Of a DNA stretch of 64,000 nucleotides, positions 34,298-42,811 are shown piece after piece. The position numbers were made by a program, and so were the translations under genes. The stretch spans positions 930,001 through 994,000 of the forward strand of contig NZ_CP113067.1 in NCBI RefSeq assembly GCF_026625865.1, read 5' to 3'. The DNA is from Microbacterium sp. SL75. Its GTDB lineage: Bacteria > Actinomycetota > Actinomycetes > Actinomycetales > Microbacteriaceae. How positions within the stretch are numbered: the first letter of the stretch is position 1; each line of letters opens with the position of its first letter. The notes under the pieces are model-generated. The model searched no databases and was not told where the DNA came from. It was given only the letters and a program-made list of their open reading frames with translations.

Positions 34298-34316
34298 TGC
34301 GAGGGCGGGTTCGCCG

Positions 34317-35119
34317 TCACGCGTCCTTCCGGATCCACCGGAACGTCAGACGCACGAGCGCGAGCCCCAGCACCAGCCAGAGTCCCGTCACCAAAAGGAT
34401 CAGCGGGTGGTCCCACGAGCCCGACGGCTCGGCCGCGGCGAAGCCCTCGGGCAGGAACACCGAGCGGAAGCCCTGCGCGAGCCACTTCAGCGGAAAAATG
34501 CTCGCCACGTTCTGCAGCCACTCGGGGAGGGCTGCGAAGTTGATGTAGACGCCCGAGATGAACTGCAGCAGGAGAACGATCGGGATGACGACGCCTGTGG
34601 CGCTGCGCCCGGTCCGCGGCAGCGCCGACAGGCCGATGCCGAGGATCGCGCACGTGGTCACCCCCAGCAGGAACACCCACGCGAAGGTCAGCCAGCGCTC
34701 CGGCTCGGTCGGCAGCGGCACCCCGAAGAACACCGCGGCGACGACGATGAGCAGCACCGACTGCAGGAGGCCGGTCACCAGGACCTGACCGAGCTTGCCG
34801 ATGAAGTACGACACGGGGCTCAGCGGGGTGCCGCCGAGGCGTTTGAGCGTGCCGTCGCTGCGCTCCATCGCGATGTCGATCGACATGTTCTGCAAGCCCG
34901 ACAGCAGCACGCCCGCGGCGAGCATCGCGGGGAGGTAGAACTGCGCGGCATCCACCTCGTCTCCGGGCGGACCGAAGGTCTGAGCGTCGAAGGCGACGGC
35001 GAAGATCAGCAGGATCATCACGGGGAGAGGAAGGTGAAGAACACCGAGTCGCCCTGGCGGAAGTACGAACGCACCTCGAAGGCGATGCGCGCGGCGCCCA
35101 GCCGCAGCACGCGGCTCAC
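34317..35119 (-). pseudogene. ABC-2 type permease disrupted by a -1 frameshift
   Basis: The gene starts at the GTG at 35119 (GTGA overlap with the ATPase gene) and reads SRVLRLGAARIAFEVRSYFRQGDSVFFTFLSP before a stop at 35018-35020. The remainder of an ABC-2 permease continues in the next frame as VMILLIFAVAFDAQTFGPPG to the stop at 34317, with about six transmembrane helices. The protein pattern at the break is CTC-TCC-CCG-TGA; one extra T would restore FLFPVMILLIF. Either the gene is recently inactivated, uses an internal GTG start at the break, or the base is a sequencing error. Confidence 0.82.
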
Positions 35120-35991
35120 GCGACGCCCCCGGCCGCGGTGATACGACGCGCCTCGTCGCCGAGGAACGACAGGTACACGTCTTCGAGGCTCGGACGCACG
35201 ACCTCGAGCCGCTCGGGCTCGCCGAGGCGGGCGTACAGCTCCGCCACCACGACCCCGGGGTCCTGCGTGCGTTCCTCGCGCACCTCGCCACCCTCGCGCC
35301 ACCGCACGAAGGGCACACGCGCCGACGGTCCCCCGAGTTCGTCGACACGACCGACGGATGCCATCTGCCCACCGACGATGATCGCTGCGCGCTCCGCCAG
35401 CTCGGCGGCTTCGTCGAGATAGTGCGTCGTCAGCAAAATGGTGGTGCCCTCGTCCTGCAGCTCGCGGATGAGGTCCCAGAACTGGCGCCGCACCTCGGGG
35501 TCGAAACCCGTGGTCGGCTCGTCGAGGAACAGCAGCTCGGGTCGGCCGACGATGCCGAGGGCGACGTCCACGCGGCGACGCTGACCACCCGAGAGCTTGC
35601 GCACCGACACCTTCGCCTTCTCGCTCAGCCCCACCGCGGCGATCACCTCGTCGACGTCGCGGGGCCGCGGATAGAACGCGGCGAAGTGGGCCAGCAGCTC
35701 GCGCACCGACGCGGTCGGGGCCTCACCGGTGTTCTGCAGGACGATGCCGAGCCGTGCCTTCCAGTCGAGACCGCCGCGGTGCGGGTCGACGCCGAGCACG
35801 CGCACCTCGCCGCTCGTGCGGTCACGGTAGCCCTCGAGGATCTCGATGACCGTGCTCTTGCCTGCACCGTTGGGCCCGAGCAGCGCGAACGTCTCGCCGC
35901 GGCGGATGTCGAAGCTCACCCCGCGCAACGCCTCGAGGCCCCCTCGGTAGGTCTTGCGCAGGTTCTCCACCCGCACGACGTTCTCGCTCAT
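35116..35991 (-). CDS. ABC transporter ATP-binding protein (drug/antibiotic exporter type)
   Basis: 291 aa from the ATG at 35991. Walker A LLGPNGAGKSTV, Q-loop VLQNTGEAPTAS, signature LSGGQRRR, Walker B ELLFLDEPTTGFD, switch His in LLTTHYLDEA. The C-terminal 80 residues are the extension found in DrrA/CcmA-type ATPases. Its partner permease overlaps its stop codon but is frameshifted, so the exporter may be non-functional here. In-frame sequence upstream of 35991 is antisense to the next operon and not coding. Confidence 0.92.
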   Translation of the reverse strand: MSENVVRVENLRKTYRGGLEALRGVSFDIRRGETFALLGPNGAGKSTVIEILEGYRDRTSGEVRVLGVDPHRGGLDWKARLGIVLQNTGEAPTASVRELLAHFAAFYPRPRDVDEVIAAVGLSEKAKVSVRKLSGGQRRRVDVALGIVGRPELLFLDEPTTGFDPEVRRQFWDLIRELQDEGTTILLTTHYLDEAAELAERAAIIVGGQMASVGRVDELGGPSARVPFVRWREGGEVREERTQDPGVVVAELYARLGEPERLEVVRPSLEDVYLSFLGDEARRITAAGGVA

Positions 35992-36079
35992 GTCCCCAGT
36001 CTGGCGGCGAGCGGGGCGGACCGGCACGACGGGCCGGGAAACGGCATCCATCCATCGGTGGGTACGCGGCGAACAGCTC

Positions 36080-36112
36080 TTGGCATCCGACACTCGAAGC
36101 CATATGATGGCT
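36080..36112 (+). promoter_or_regulatory. Promoter with overlapping operator for the sugar-acid operon
   Basis: TTGGCA (36080-36085) and TATGAT (36103-36108) are spaced by 17 bp, a good housekeeping promoter. AGCCAT-ATG-ATGGCT (36098-36112) is a perfect inverted repeat over the -10 box, suited to a FadR-type GntR dimer such as the one encoded at 40068. Confidence 0.75.
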
Positions 36113-36154
36113 GACGCCTGACCGCTGATGGTCACACCACGAAGGAGTGAGACG

Positions 36155-37594
36155 ATGAACGAAGCGCACGCCCTCCGCGCATTCCCCGCCCCTGCCGCCG
36201 TGAGCGCCGACGAGGTGCGCGCGGCCTCCGAGGCGCTCGGCTCCCGCCTCGTCGTGCTCGACGACGATCCGACGGGAACGCAATCGGTCGCCGACCTGCC
36301 CGTGCTCACCCGCTGGGAGATCGACGACTTCGCCGCGGTGTTCGCCACCGAGGCCCCGGCCGTCTACGTGCTCACCAACGCCCGCAGCCTCGGCGACGAC
36401 GACGCTCGCCTGCGCAACCTCGAGGTGGCGCAGAACGCCCTCGCCGCCGCGGCCACCGCGGGAGTGGAGGTCGAATTCGTCAGCCGGGGCGACTCCACCC
36501 TGCGCGGGCACTTCCCGCTCGAGACCGATACCCTCGCCGCCGCCGTCGCGGCGGCGGGCGGCGCACCGATCGACGGGGTCGTGATCGTCCCCGCCTTTCC
36601 CGATGCCGGTCGCATCACCGTCGGCGGCGTCCACTACATGCGCGACGGTGATGACCTGCAACCGATCGGCGAGACGGAGTTCGCCCGCGACGCGACGTTC
36701 GGCTACCGCAGCTCGAACCTCGCGGCCTGGGTCGAGGAGAAGTCGGGTGGTCGCTACCCGGCCCACGCCGTCATCACGCTCGACCTCGGCACCATCCGCG
36801 CGGGCGCGACGGCCGTCGCAGACGCGATCCAGGATGCCGTGGACCTCACCCCGATCGTGTGCGACGTCGTGACCGAAGACGACCTGCGGCTCATCTCGGT
36901 CGGTCTGATCGAGGCACGTCGGCGCGGCAAGACCCTGCTCTCACGCGTGGGACCGCCCTTCGTGCGCGCCCGCATCGGCAGCGAGAGGCGCGAGCCGCTG
37001 ACGGCTGCCGAGATCTACCCCGACGGCGGCACCGACCGGGGCGGGCTGATCGTCGTGGGCTCGCACGTGGCCGTCACCACCCGCCAGCTCTCCCGCCTGC
37101 GCGAGACGAACCCCGACCTCACCGACATCGAGATCGACGTCGCCCGCGTGCTCGACGCCGACGGCGCGCCCGCCTACCTCCGCGCCATCGCCGACCGCGT
37201 CGTCGACGAGCTGGAGGGCTCAGACGTCGTCATCAGCACGACCCGCACGGTGACCACCGCCGCGACCGCCGACGACAGTCTGCGGATCGCCCGCACCGTG
37301 TCGGCCGCCGTCGTCGACGTCGTGCGCGAGGTCGTCGCCCGCACCCGGCCACGCTTCGTCGTGGCGAAGGGAGGCATCACCTCCAGCGACGTCGCCGCCC
37401 ACGGGCTCGCGATGCGCCAGGCCACGGTGCGCGGCCCCATGCTGCCCGGCATCATCTCGCTCTGGGAGCCCGCCGACGGCCCGGCCACCGGCATCCCGTA
37501 CGTCGTCTTCGCGGGCAACGTCGGTGACGACGACGCCCTCGCCCAGGTCGTGTCCACCCTCACCCGCACGCCCGCGGCCGTCACCGGCCGCTGA
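36155..37594 (+). CDS. Four-carbon acid sugar kinase (DUF1537 family)
   Basis: 479 aa, ATG after GAAGGAG. The N-terminal domain holds VLDDDPTGTQSVADLPVLTR, ARSLGDDDARLR and SRGDSTLRGHF, all typical of the sugar-acid binding half. The C-terminal nucleotide half contains VVAKGGITSSDVAAHGL and IISLWEP near residue 440, plus a final GN-V-GDDDAL block. The family phosphorylates threonate, erythronate or 3-oxo-tetronates at C4. With the downstream dehydrogenase and GntP permease the pathway is oxidation, phosphorylation, then retro-aldol cleavage; the aldolase is not in this window. Confidence 0.9.
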   Translation: MNEAHALRAFPAPAAVSADEVRAASEALGSRLVVLDDDPTGTQSVADLPVLTRWEIDDFAAVFATEAPAVYVLTNARSLGDDDARLRNLEVAQNALAAAATAGVEVEFVSRGDSTLRGHFPLETDTLAAAVAAAGGAPIDGVVIVPAFPDAGRITVGGVHYMRDGDDLQPIGETEFARDATFGYRSSNLAAWVEEKSGGRYPAHAVITLDLGTIRAGATAVADAIQDAVDLTPIVCDVVTEDDLRLISVGLIEARRRGKTLLSRVGPPFVRARIGSERREPLTAAEIYPDGGTDRGGLIVVGSHVAVTTRQLSRLRETNPDLTDIEIDVARVLDADGAPAYLRAIADRVVDELEGSDVVISTTRTVTTAATADDSLRIARTVSAAVVDVVREVVARTRPRFVVAKGGITSSDVAAHGLAMRQATVRGPMLPGIISLWEPADGPATGIPYVVFAGNVGDDDALAQVVSTLTRTPAAVTGR

Positions 37595-37621
37595 CCCATC
37601 CGCACGCAAAGGAGCTCTCCG

Positions 37622-38521
37622 ATGACCACCACCTCCACCGTCGCCGTCCTGGGGCTGGGAGCCATGGGCCTGCCCATGGCCACCCGCCTGGCCACCGGAC
37701 TCACGGTCCACGGCTTCGACATCGCCCCGTCGCGCCTCGCCCTCGCCGAGGAGCAGGGCGTCACTCCGTTCCCCTCCGCCCGCGCGGCCGTCGCCGAGGC
37801 CGACGCCGTCCTGCTCGCGGTGCGCGACCAGTACCAGCTCGACGACGTGCTCTTCGGCGACAGCGGCATCGCGCCCGCACTGCGCCCGGGATCGGTCGTC
37901 ATCCTCACCAGCACCGTCGGCACCGCCGGCATCCGTCCCGTCGCCGAGCGCCTCGAGGCGGACGGCATCGATCTCGTCGACGCGCCGCTCTCGGGCGGTC
38001 CCGTGCGCGCCGGTCAGGGCGACCTGCTCATCGTCGTCGGCGCCTCCCCCGCCGCGCGCGAGAAGGCGGCGCCCGTGCTCGAGCTCCTGGCATCCACCCT
38101 GACCATCGTGGGTGACAACGCCGGCGACGGCCAGGCGCTGAAGACCGTGAACCAACTGCTCTGCGGCGTGCACATCGCCGCCGCGGCAGAAGCCCTCGCC
38201 CTGGCCGACGCCCTGGGACTCGATCCCGAGAAGACGCTCGAGGCCCTCATGGGCGGTGCCGCCGCGTCGTTCATGCTCGGCAACCGCGGCCCGCGCATGC
38301 TCCAGGCGTACGACGAGGAAGGCGCCGAGGTGCTGAGCGCTCTCGACATCTTCGTCAAGGACATGGGCATCGTCGGCGACGCCGCGCGTCGCGTGGGCCT
38401 GCCCACGCCGGTCGCCGCCGCCGCCGAGCAGCTCTACCTCAGCGGTCGCGCCCAGGGTCTGGGCTCGAACGACGACTCCGCCGTCATCCGCGCCGTCGCC
38501 CCCGAACGTCGTCACGGCTGA
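37622..38521 (+). CDS. NAD(P)-dependent 3-hydroxyacid dehydrogenase (threonate-type)
   Basis: 299 aa, AAGGAG upstream. Rossmann fold GLGAMGLPMATRLA at the N-terminus, substrate-binding signature DAPLSGGPVRAGQGDLLIV, catalytic Lys in GQALKTVNQLL, then an all-helical C-terminal domain. It is a beta-hydroxyacid dehydrogenase like 3-hydroxyisobutyrate and L-threonate (LtnD) dehydrogenases. In DUF1537 operons this enzyme oxidises the C2 or C3 hydroxyl of the tetronate before phosphorylation. 27 bp after the kinase gene. Confidence 0.88.
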   Translation: MTTTSTVAVLGLGAMGLPMATRLATGLTVHGFDIAPSRLALAEEQGVTPFPSARAAVAEADAVLLAVRDQYQLDDVLFGDSGIAPALRPGSVVILTSTVGTAGIRPVAERLEADGIDLVDAPLSGGPVRAGQGDLLIVVGASPAAREKAAPVLELLASTLTIVGDNAGDGQALKTVNQLLCGVHIAAAAEALALADALGLDPEKTLEALMGGAAASFMLGNRGPRMLQAYDEEGAEVLSALDIFVKDMGIVGDAARRVGLPTPVAAAAEQLYLSGRAQGLGSNDDSAVIRAVAPERRHG

Positions 38522-38556
38522 CGACACGTTCACCCGAGATCGAAGGAGATCCCGCC

Positions 38557-39990
38557 ATGCTTCCCATCCTCACGGCCGACACCCCGCCCATCGCCCCGGC
38601 GGTGGAGTTCGGCACCGGTGCGCTGCTCGCCATCGCCGCGGCGGGCATCGCCCTGCTGCTGGTGCTCATCATCCTGTTCAAGGTGCACGCGTTCGTCTCA
38701 CTGCTCATCACGAGCGTCGTCGTGGCGATCTCGGCGCAGATCCCCGCCGGTGACGTCTTCACCCTGGTCGCGAACGGCGTCGGCTCGACCATGGGCAAGG
38801 TGCTCATCATCATCGCGCTGGGCGCCATCCTCGGCCGCCTCATCGAGGTGTCGGGCGGCGTGCAGCAGCTCGCCGAGAGCTTCACCGACCGCCTCGGGCC
38901 GCGCCGTGTGGCGATCGCCCTGACCATCGTGGCGTTCGTGGTCGCCATCCCGGTGTTCTTCGAGGTCGGCGTCATCGTGCTCGTGCCGATCCTCTACGCC
39001 TTCAGCAAGATCGCGGGTGTCAAGCCGATCGTGTTCGGCCTGCCGATGTTCGGTCTCATGCTCGCCGTGCACGTGGCCGTCCCGCCGCACCCCGGCATCG
39101 TGGCGGGTGCCGGTGTCTTCGGTGCCGACCTGGGCCTGGTCACGGCGATCGCCCTGCCCATCTGCGCGGTTCTCGGCTTCCTGTGCTTCTGGGTCGCGCG
39201 CATCATGAACCGCACCGAGTACGCCCTCGCACCGCGGGTCGCGACCCAGATGGCGGAGTTCGGGCAGACCTCCACGGTCATCGAGTCGCGCCGCGCCGAC
39301 GGAACCGTCATGGCGCCGCCGAGCACCGGCACCGTCGTCGCCCTGATCGCCCTTCCGATCGTGCAGATCCTCGTCGGCACGATGCTCTCGCTCAGCCTGC
39401 CGGCCGGATCGAGCGGTCGTGGCATCGCTACCTTCATCGGCACCCCGGCCTTCGCCCTGCTCGTGGCGGTCATCGTGGCCTTCTTCGTGCTGCCGGTCCG
39501 TCGCCGCTGGGGTCTGGCCCGCACGAACGAGGTGTTCGAGAGCTCCATGCCCCCGATCGCGTCGATCCTGCTGGTCGTCGCCGGCGGCGGCGTGTTCGGC
39601 GCGGTGCTGCAGGCCTCGGGCATCGGAACCGCCCTGTCGGTCACGCTCGAACACCTCGGCGTCCCTCTGCTGGGTGCGGCGTTCCTCATCACGCTCGCGC
39701 TCCGCGCCGCGCAGGGCTCGGCGACCGTCGCCATCGTCACCACGGCCAGCCTGCTGTCGGCCGGCGTCGCCGAGGCCGGGTACAGCCCGGTGCAGATCGC
39801 CGCCATCGCCGTGGCCGTGGGCTTCGGCTCGCTCGGCCTGTCGATGGTCACCGACGCGGGCTTCTGGATCGTCACGCGCTACCTCGGCCTCACGGTCGCC
39901 GACGGCCTGCGCACGTGGACGGTGCTGACCACCATCCTGGGTGTGGCCGGCTTCCTGCTGACCTGGGCGGTGTTCGCCCTGGCGGGCTGA
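38557..39990 (+). CDS. GntP-family sugar-acid permease
   Basis: 477 aa, about 12-14 transmembrane helices, GAAGGAG upstream. GntP features: LIIIALGAILGRLIEVSGGVQQ, VAIPVFFEVGVIVLVPILYA, MLAVHVAVPPHPGIVAG and the late GLSMVTDAGFWIV. Members carry gluconate or related hydroxy acids in with protons. With its neighbours it probably imports a four-carbon sugar acid. Confidence 0.92.
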   Translation: MLPILTADTPPIAPAVEFGTGALLAIAAAGIALLLVLIILFKVHAFVSLLITSVVVAISAQIPAGDVFTLVANGVGSTMGKVLIIIALGAILGRLIEVSGGVQQLAESFTDRLGPRRVAIALTIVAFVVAIPVFFEVGVIVLVPILYAFSKIAGVKPIVFGLPMFGLMLAVHVAVPPHPGIVAGAGVFGADLGLVTAIALPICAVLGFLCFWVARIMNRTEYALAPRVATQMAEFGQTSTVIESRRADGTVMAPPSTGTVVALIALPIVQILVGTMLSLSLPAGSSGRGIATFIGTPAFALLVAVIVAFFVLPVRRRWGLARTNEVFESSMPPIASILLVVAGGGVFGAVLQASGIGTALSVTLEHLGVPLLGAAFLITLALRAAQGSATVAIVTTASLLSAGVAEAGYSPVQIAAIAVAVGFGSLGLSMVTDAGFWIVTRYLGLTVADGLRTWTVLTTILGVAGFLLTWAVFALAG

Positions 39991-40067
39991 GGCATTCGGC
40001 ATCGACGCCGGGTCGGGGACGAGAGTTCCCCGGCCCGGCGATTAGGTTGGAGCGGAAGGGGGATGCC

Positions 40068-40778
40068 ATGGCACGACGCTCACGTGTCGACGAGGTGGTC
40101 GACGGCTTGTTCGACGACATCGTCGCGCGCCGACTCGTCGCCGATCAGGTATTGCCCAGCGAACCCGAGCTGGGCGAGCGTTTCGACGTCAGTCGGGTGA
40201 CCGTGCGCGAGGCCATCAAGACCCTGCAGGCGCGCGGCGTCGTGCGCGTCGAGAGCGGACGCGGATCGTTCGTCCAGCCGCTCGCGCGCTGGACCTCGCT
40301 CAGCGCCGTGCTCGCCGCCACCTCCGCGACCGGCGACGCCTCGGCCGCCGAGCAGCTGATCGAGCTCCGCCGCATCTTCGAGACAGGTGCGGCCGCCCTC
40401 GCGGCCGAGCGCGCACGCCCCGACGAGGTCGAGGCCATCGCCGCCGACCTCGCGGCGATGCGCGACGCTCACGAGGCCGACGACCTGGCATCCTTCGTCG
40501 CCGCCGACCTGTCGTTCCACGACCGCATCCTCGCCGCATCGCGCAACCCGTTCCTCACGGTGATGTTCGCTCCCCTCACCGAGGTGCTCTCGGAGCGCCG
40601 CGCACAGACGTCGGCCGTCCGCGTCATCCAGCACAACGCCATCGCCGAGCACGAGCACGTGCTCGAGGCGCTGCGCGACGCCGACGCCGAGGGCGCGCGC
40701 CGCGCGATGGACCAGCACATGCAGCAGACACTCGACGACCTTCGCACGCACGTGCTGGGCGCAGGCCGCGCCCGCTGA
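40068..40778 (+). CDS. GntR/FadR-family regulator of the sugar-acid operon
   Basis: 236 aa, ATG at 40068 after GGAAGGGGGA. DNA-binding domain LVADQVLPSEPELGERFDVS with recognition helix VTVREAIKTLQARGVV; FCD ligand domain EQLIELRRIFETGAAALA, ADLSFHDRILAASRNPF and HEHVLEALRDADAEGA, whose His and Asp residues fit a metal site. Fourth gene of the operon, 77 bp after gntP. It is the natural candidate to bind AGCCAT-ATG-ATGGCT at 36098. Confidence 0.9.
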   Translation: MARRSRVDEVVDGLFDDIVARRLVADQVLPSEPELGERFDVSRVTVREAIKTLQARGVVRVESGRGSFVQPLARWTSLSAVLAATSATGDASAAEQLIELRRIFETGAAALAAERARPDEVEAIAADLAAMRDAHEADDLASFVAADLSFHDRILAASRNPFLTVMFAPLTEVLSERRAQTSAVRVIQHNAIAEHEHVLEALRDADAEGARRAMDQHMQQTLDDLRTHVLGAGRAR

Positions 40779-40868
40779 GGCCGCCGTAGGAGCCTGCGGC
40801 ATCGCGGACGCCGGTGCAGCGCCGCCCTCATGGATTCCCCGCCGGGCGAGGCGAGCCGGGGAGCAGGC

Positions 40869-41202
40869 TCAGCCCGGGCTGGTCGGATCGACGTCGACCA
40901 GCCACGCGGTGACCGCGACCGTCGGCCCCTCGACGATATCGAGTTCGATCGGCCAGGAGCCGCGCACCCTTCCCCCGGTCTGAGCGGCCCACACCGTGTG
41001 GGTCACCGGGGCGCCGTGCGGGGAGGCGGCATCTCATCCGAGCACCGTGACGGCGAACCCGCCGACGGGAGTCTCGATGAGCTGCGGGCCGGGCCCCTGC
41101 GCCAAGAACGACCCGCCGCTCGACGGTGACGTCGAGAAGGTGTCCGTTCTCGTCTTCGAACGCGACATCGGGGTACGGCCTCGACCTCCGAGCCTGGCAA
41201 TC
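40869..41202 (-). pseudogene. Decayed gene remnant, family unknown
   Basis: On the minus strand three protein-like stretches follow one another. First is YPDVAFEDENGHLLDVTVE in one frame. Next, after a frame change near 41120, is GGSFLAQGPGPQLIETPVGG and FAVTVLG up to an in-frame TGA at 41034-41036. Then the same frame continues DAASPHGAPVTHTVWAAQTG and RVRGSWPIELDIVEGPTVAV to the TGA at 40869. The pieces look like one small beta-rich protein of about 110 residues broken by a frameshift and a stop. No family was recognised. The rest of 40779-41329 shows nothing. Confidence 0.45.
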
Positions 41203-41329
41203 CCCTGTGCCGTCCAAACCATTCCCCCCGCCTGCCCCCGAACCACCTGTGCGAGACGTTTTCGCCCCCGGTCGTCGCGCAACTCCCCTTACCGCCCTCG
41301 AACCGTCCATGTGGACGCTGGAGGTTCTT

Positions 41330-42811
41330 TTGTCGTTGCTGCAGTCCCCCCTCCTTTCGCAGACCGCCCCGAACCCGACGCCCGACCCCCTGCTGACGCC
41401 GGTCACCCCCGCCCCCGGTCAAGGCTCGACCGGCGTCACCGACACCGTCATCCCCGTCCAGCCCGGTACTTCCGCCCCCGGCGGGTTCCTTCCCGACTGG
41501 TCGATCGGGGAATGGCTCGGCTACAGCGGCGTCATCGTGCTCGCTCTCGCCCTGACCGTCGTCGCCACGACGACGCTGTGGTGGATGCTGCACGCCTGGC
41601 GCTCCGCCGACGACCTGCGGGCGACGCAGTTCAGCTCGTCCCCGCGACCCGCTCGACACCGCTTCACGCTCCTCGTCCCCGGCCGGCACGAGGAAGAGGT
41701 CATGGGCCAGACCCTCGATCGCCTCGCGCAACAGGATCACCCCGACTTCGAGATCATCGCGATCGTCGGGCACGACGACCCGGGCACCGAGCTCGTGGTC
41801 CGCCAGGCGGCAGCGCGGCATCCGGACCTCATCAAGGTCGTCGTCGATGACAGCGTCCCCAAGAACAAGCCCAAGGCGCTCAATCGCGCCCTGCAGATCG
41901 CCACCGGCGACGTGGTCGGCGTGTTCGACGCAGAAGACGAGGTGCACCCCGGTCTGCTCACCGTCGTCGACTCCAAGTTCCAGGAGACCGGTGCCGACGT
42001 GGTTCAGGGCGGCGTGCAGTTGATGAACTTCGAGACGAGCTGGTGGTCGCTGCGCAACGTGCTCGAGTACTACTTCTGGTTCCGCTCGCGTCTGCACTTC
42101 CACGCCCGGTCGAAGTTCATCCCGCTCGGGGGCAACACCGTCTTCGTCACTCGCGAGCGGCTGCAGTGGTCGGCCGGTTGGGACGACCAGTGCCTGGCCG
42201 AGGACTGCGAACTGGGCGTGCGCCTGTCGAGCGACGGCGCGAAGGTCGTCGTCGCCTACAACCCCGAATACGTCACGCGTGAGGAGACCCCGCCCACGTT
42301 GAAGTCGCTCTACAAGCAGCGCACGCGCTGGAACCAGGGCTTCCTGCAGGTGCTCGGCAAAGGCGAATGGAAGGCACTGCCGACCCTGCGCCAGCGCATG
42401 TACGCCCGTTACCTGCTGAACATGCCGTTCCTGCAGGCGGCGACCGGACTGCTGATCCCCATCTCGATCGCGTTCATCCTGCTGGTCAAGGTGCCGACGC
42501 CCGTCGCCCTCATCACGTTCCTCCCCCTGGTGCCGACGGTGATCACCCTCGTCGCGGAGGCTGCCGGGCTGACGGAGTTCGGACGCGTCTACGACAAGAA
42601 AGTGCGCGTGCGCGACTACGTCCGTCTCGTCCTCGGCCTCGTTCCCTACCAGGTGTTCCTCGCCGCCGCGGCCGTGCGCTCGGTCGTTCGCCAGCTCAAG
42701 GGCGACGGCAGCTGGGAGAAGACCGAGCACACGGGTGCGCACCGGGATGCCGCCGCGGCCCCGGCCGCGACGTCCGAACTCGTGACCACGACGGTGGCGG
42801 TGAACCGATGA
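41330..42811 (+). CDS. Processive GT2 membrane glycosyltransferase (QxxRW type)
   Basis: 493 aa from the TTG at 41330, chosen because GGAGG ends 5 nt before it; the in-frame ATG at 41309 has no ribosome site. A Pro/Thr-rich N-terminal segment is followed by a transmembrane helix (SGVIVLALALTVVATTTLWW). The GT2 domain contains VDDS (173-175), the DxD-type DAED (200-203), EDCE (291-294) with the catalytic Asp, and QRTRW (330-334). These four elements in this order mark cellulose/hyaluronan-synthase-like processive beta-glycosyltransferases. Two or three C-terminal helices complete the pore. It has no PilZ domain, so cyclic di-GMP control is not indicated. First of four coupled genes. Confidence 0.9.
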   Translation: MSLLQSPLLSQTAPNPTPDPLLTPVTPAPGQGSTGVTDTVIPVQPGTSAPGGFLPDWSIGEWLGYSGVIVLALALTVVATTTLWWMLHAWRSADDLRATQFSSSPRPARHRFTLLVPGRHEEEVMGQTLDRLAQQDHPDFEIIAIVGHDDPGTELVVRQAAARHPDLIKVVVDDSVPKNKPKALNRALQIATGDVVGVFDAEDEVHPGLLTVVDSKFQETGADVVQGGVQLMNFETSWWSLRNVLEYYFWFRSRLHFHARSKFIPLGGNTVFVTRERLQWSAGWDDQCLAEDCELGVRLSSDGAKVVVAYNPEYVTREETPPTLKSLYKQRTRWNQGFLQVLGKGEWKALPTLRQRMYARYLLNMPFLQAATGLLIPISIAFILLVKVPTPVALITFLPLVPTVITLVAEAAGLTEFGRVYDKKVRVRDYVRLVLGLVPYQVFLAAAAVRSVVRQLKGDGSWEKTEHTGAHRDAAAAPAATSELVTTTVAVNR

